A DNA stretch of 6,239 nucleotides, taken from contig CALAFB010000127.1 of assembly GCA_937891135.1 (NCBI GenBank), positions 1 through 6,239 of the forward strand, given 5' to 3'. The DNA is from an uncultured Elusimicrobium sp. GTDB taxonomy: Bacteria; Elusimicrobiota; Elusimicrobia; Elusimicrobiales; Elusimicrobiaceae. A program made the translations under genes and the position numbers. The stretch's first letter is position 1; each line of letters starts with the position of its first letter. The notes beneath the pieces were generated by a model. The model worked only from the letters and a program-made list of their open reading frames with translations. It was not told the origin of the DNA and ran no database searches. Shown piece after piece: positions 5,315 through 6,239 of the stretch.

Positions 5315-6216
5315 ACGGAGCAGAATATTCGCAAATTGAGATGCACGAAGTTGCGCTCAAATATGCAAATACTCTAAAACTGCTTGCCCAGCAGACCACT
5401 TCTAAACTGGAAAGTTGTGTCATGGTAGAAAGTGGCCTTTCGGGCAAAACAGTTTCCCCGGTGGACCAACTGGGAACTTTCACGACCCGCACGCGTACTG
5501 GGCGTTTTGAAGATACGCATATCGTGGATATTGCGCGTACGCGCCGCTGGTATGAGCCGGTATTCAAAGACGGAGCATATCTCATTGATAACTGGGATAA
5601 AATCCGCATGGATGTATCCCCGGAAGATGGGGTAGCGTTGGCTATTATGGCCGCTTACAAACGCGATATTGACGCTGAAATTATGCGCGCGTTTTATGCG
5701 GCTAATAAAACCGGCAAAGATGCTACCGGCTCTACTGCGTTTGACAGCGACAATGTCATTGCCGCAACTGCCGCCGACAGCGACATTTTAGGCAAAATTG
5801 ACCTTGCCGTTGCCAAACTGCAACAAAACGATGTGGACTTTGAAAATGAAGAAGTTTTCTTCGTTGTTCCGCCCGCTGTGGAACGGGAACTCAAAGAAGC
5901 CGGATACTATGTATCTAGCGACTACCAAAACGACAAAGTGCTTACGGGTAAAAAATTATCGCCCTATGCTGGCGTGAATTTTATCCGCTACAACTTTGCT
6001 GCTGTCAATACCGGCACGACAGAAAACCCCGTCAATGTCTACAAATGCCCGTTCTTCTGTAAATCGGGTATGGCACTCGGTAAATGGTTGGATTTCCAAA
6101 CCAAAGTATCCGAACGCGATGACTTATCGTATGCCAAGCAGATTTACGCGGCATACGCTATCGGTGCTACCCGCACGGAAGAAAAGAAATGCTTATCTAT
6201 TGAGTTTGCTGCTTAA
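5311..6216 (+). CDS. Major capsid protein
   Basis: Major coat protein that builds the icosahedral shell. Its 301 residues match the phage capsid family PF19821 (Phage_capsid_2) by pattern. The opening MNGAEYSQIEMHEVALKYANTL is a helix and is followed by LLAQQTTSKLE (24-34), SPVDQLG (49-55) and GRFEDTHIVDIARTRRW (64-80), with DNWDKIRMDVSPED further on. The part after about 110 gives a long helix (VALAIMAAYKRDIDAEIM), then a Thr/Asp/Ala-rich loop, then FFVVPPAVERELKEAGYY and a C-terminal ALGKWLDFQTKVSERDD and AKQIYAAYAIGATR region typical of coat proteins. An HK97-like fold is expected for this family but not shown here. There is no N-terminal protease or delta domain, consistent with the separate scaffold gene. 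The start has a good ribosome binding site at 5297-5302 and overlaps the preceding stop by 4 bases. It ends in TAA directly followed by in-frame TAG. Confidence 0.95.
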   Translation: MNGAEYSQIEMHEVALKYANTLKLLAQQTTSKLESCVMVESGLSGKTVSPVDQLGTFTTRTRTGRFEDTHIVDIARTRRWYEPVFKDGAYLIDNWDKIRMDVSPEDGVALAIMAAYKRDIDAEIMRAFYAANKTGKDATGSTAFDSDNVIAATAADSDILGKIDLAVAKLQQNDVDFENEEVFFVVPPAVERELKEAGYYVSSDYQNDKVLTGKKLSPYAGVNFIRYNFAAVNTGTTENPVNVYKCPFFCKSGMALGKWLDFQTKVSERDDLSYAKQIYAAYAIGATRTEEKKCLSIEFAA

Positions 6217-6239
6217 TAGGGCTTTTCCTCCTGTGTGCG
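6217..6239. other. Short intergenic tail after the capsid gene, cut by the window edge
   Basis: Only 23 bases remain. They begin with TAG, in frame after the capsid TAA, and contain the pyrimidine-rich TTTTCCTCCTGTG. No complete hairpin, T-tract terminator or new start codon is visible. This could be the first arm of a structure whose partner lies beyond the window. Confidence 0.35.

Noticed and set aside
4990..5346. Antisense open frame of 118 codons across the gene before the capsid gene
   Set aside because: It mirrors the low-complexity coding region on the + strand; its Ser/Phe/Leu-rich composition is what the reverse of Lys/Glu/Pro codons gives, and the + frame has proper start coupling.
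5432..5635. Overlapping + strand frame of 67 codons inside the capsid gene
   Set aside because: No ribosome binding site and no recognisable protein pattern; the main frame matches a known capsid family.
6220..6239. Ribosome binding site on the - strand (complement of TCCTCCTG)
   Set aside because: No start codon lies at a usable distance on the - strand and it would read into the capsid gene.
1..6239. Defence island, CRISPR array, diversity-generating retroelement, tRNA or insertion sequence
   Set aside because: No spaced direct repeats of CRISPR type, reverse transcriptase, template/variable repeat pair, cloverleaf or transposase was seen; every gene fits a phage head module.

Overview
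This window is a stretch of the head-assembly (morphogenesis) module of a tailed double-stranded DNA phage or prophage, most likely with podovirus morphology. All eight genes lie on the + strand and fill the window from base 14 to base 6216. The order is small terminase, large terminase, a small glycine-zipper protein, a portal of the T7 gp8-like head-tail connector type, a small Bbp19-like protein, a scaffolding protein, a small protein with a lysine-rich tail, and a major capsid protein. No integrase, regulator, lysis gene, tRNA or host gene is present. The host cannot be named from this sequence, and a free phage cannot be told from a prophage. Strong AGGAGG-type ribosome binding sites indicate a bacterial host that uses ordinary Shine-Dalgarno initiation.

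Bases 14-1883 hold the packaging motor. A P22 gp3-like small terminase overlaps the large terminase by 8 bases, and the large subunit has intact ATPase and nuclease motifs. Bases 1901-2230 encode a 109-residue protein with a perfect six-glycine GxxxG ladder and a conserved-looking C-terminus. Bases 2235-3881 encode the 548-residue portal. Bases 3878-4162 encode a small protein matching the Bordetella phage Bbp19 pattern. Bases 4152-4964 encode the scaffold, 4964-5314 an unrecognised protein, and 5311-6216 the major coat protein.

Together the genes give a working head-building set: portal and scaffold nucleate the procapsid, coat protein polymerises around the scaffold, and the terminase pumps DNA through the portal. 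The genes are very tightly packed. Five of the seven junctions overlap, the largest gap is 17 bases, and most ribosome binding sites lie inside the preceding coding sequence. This points to one translationally coupled polycistronic message. I see no promoter or complete terminator.

The module is ordinary overall. The parts worth a second look are the glycine-zipper protein, the unrecognised protein before the coat gene, a perfect 8-bp hairpin 62 bases upstream of the coat start, and four GGCC blocks spaced exactly 8 bp apart in the small terminase gene.
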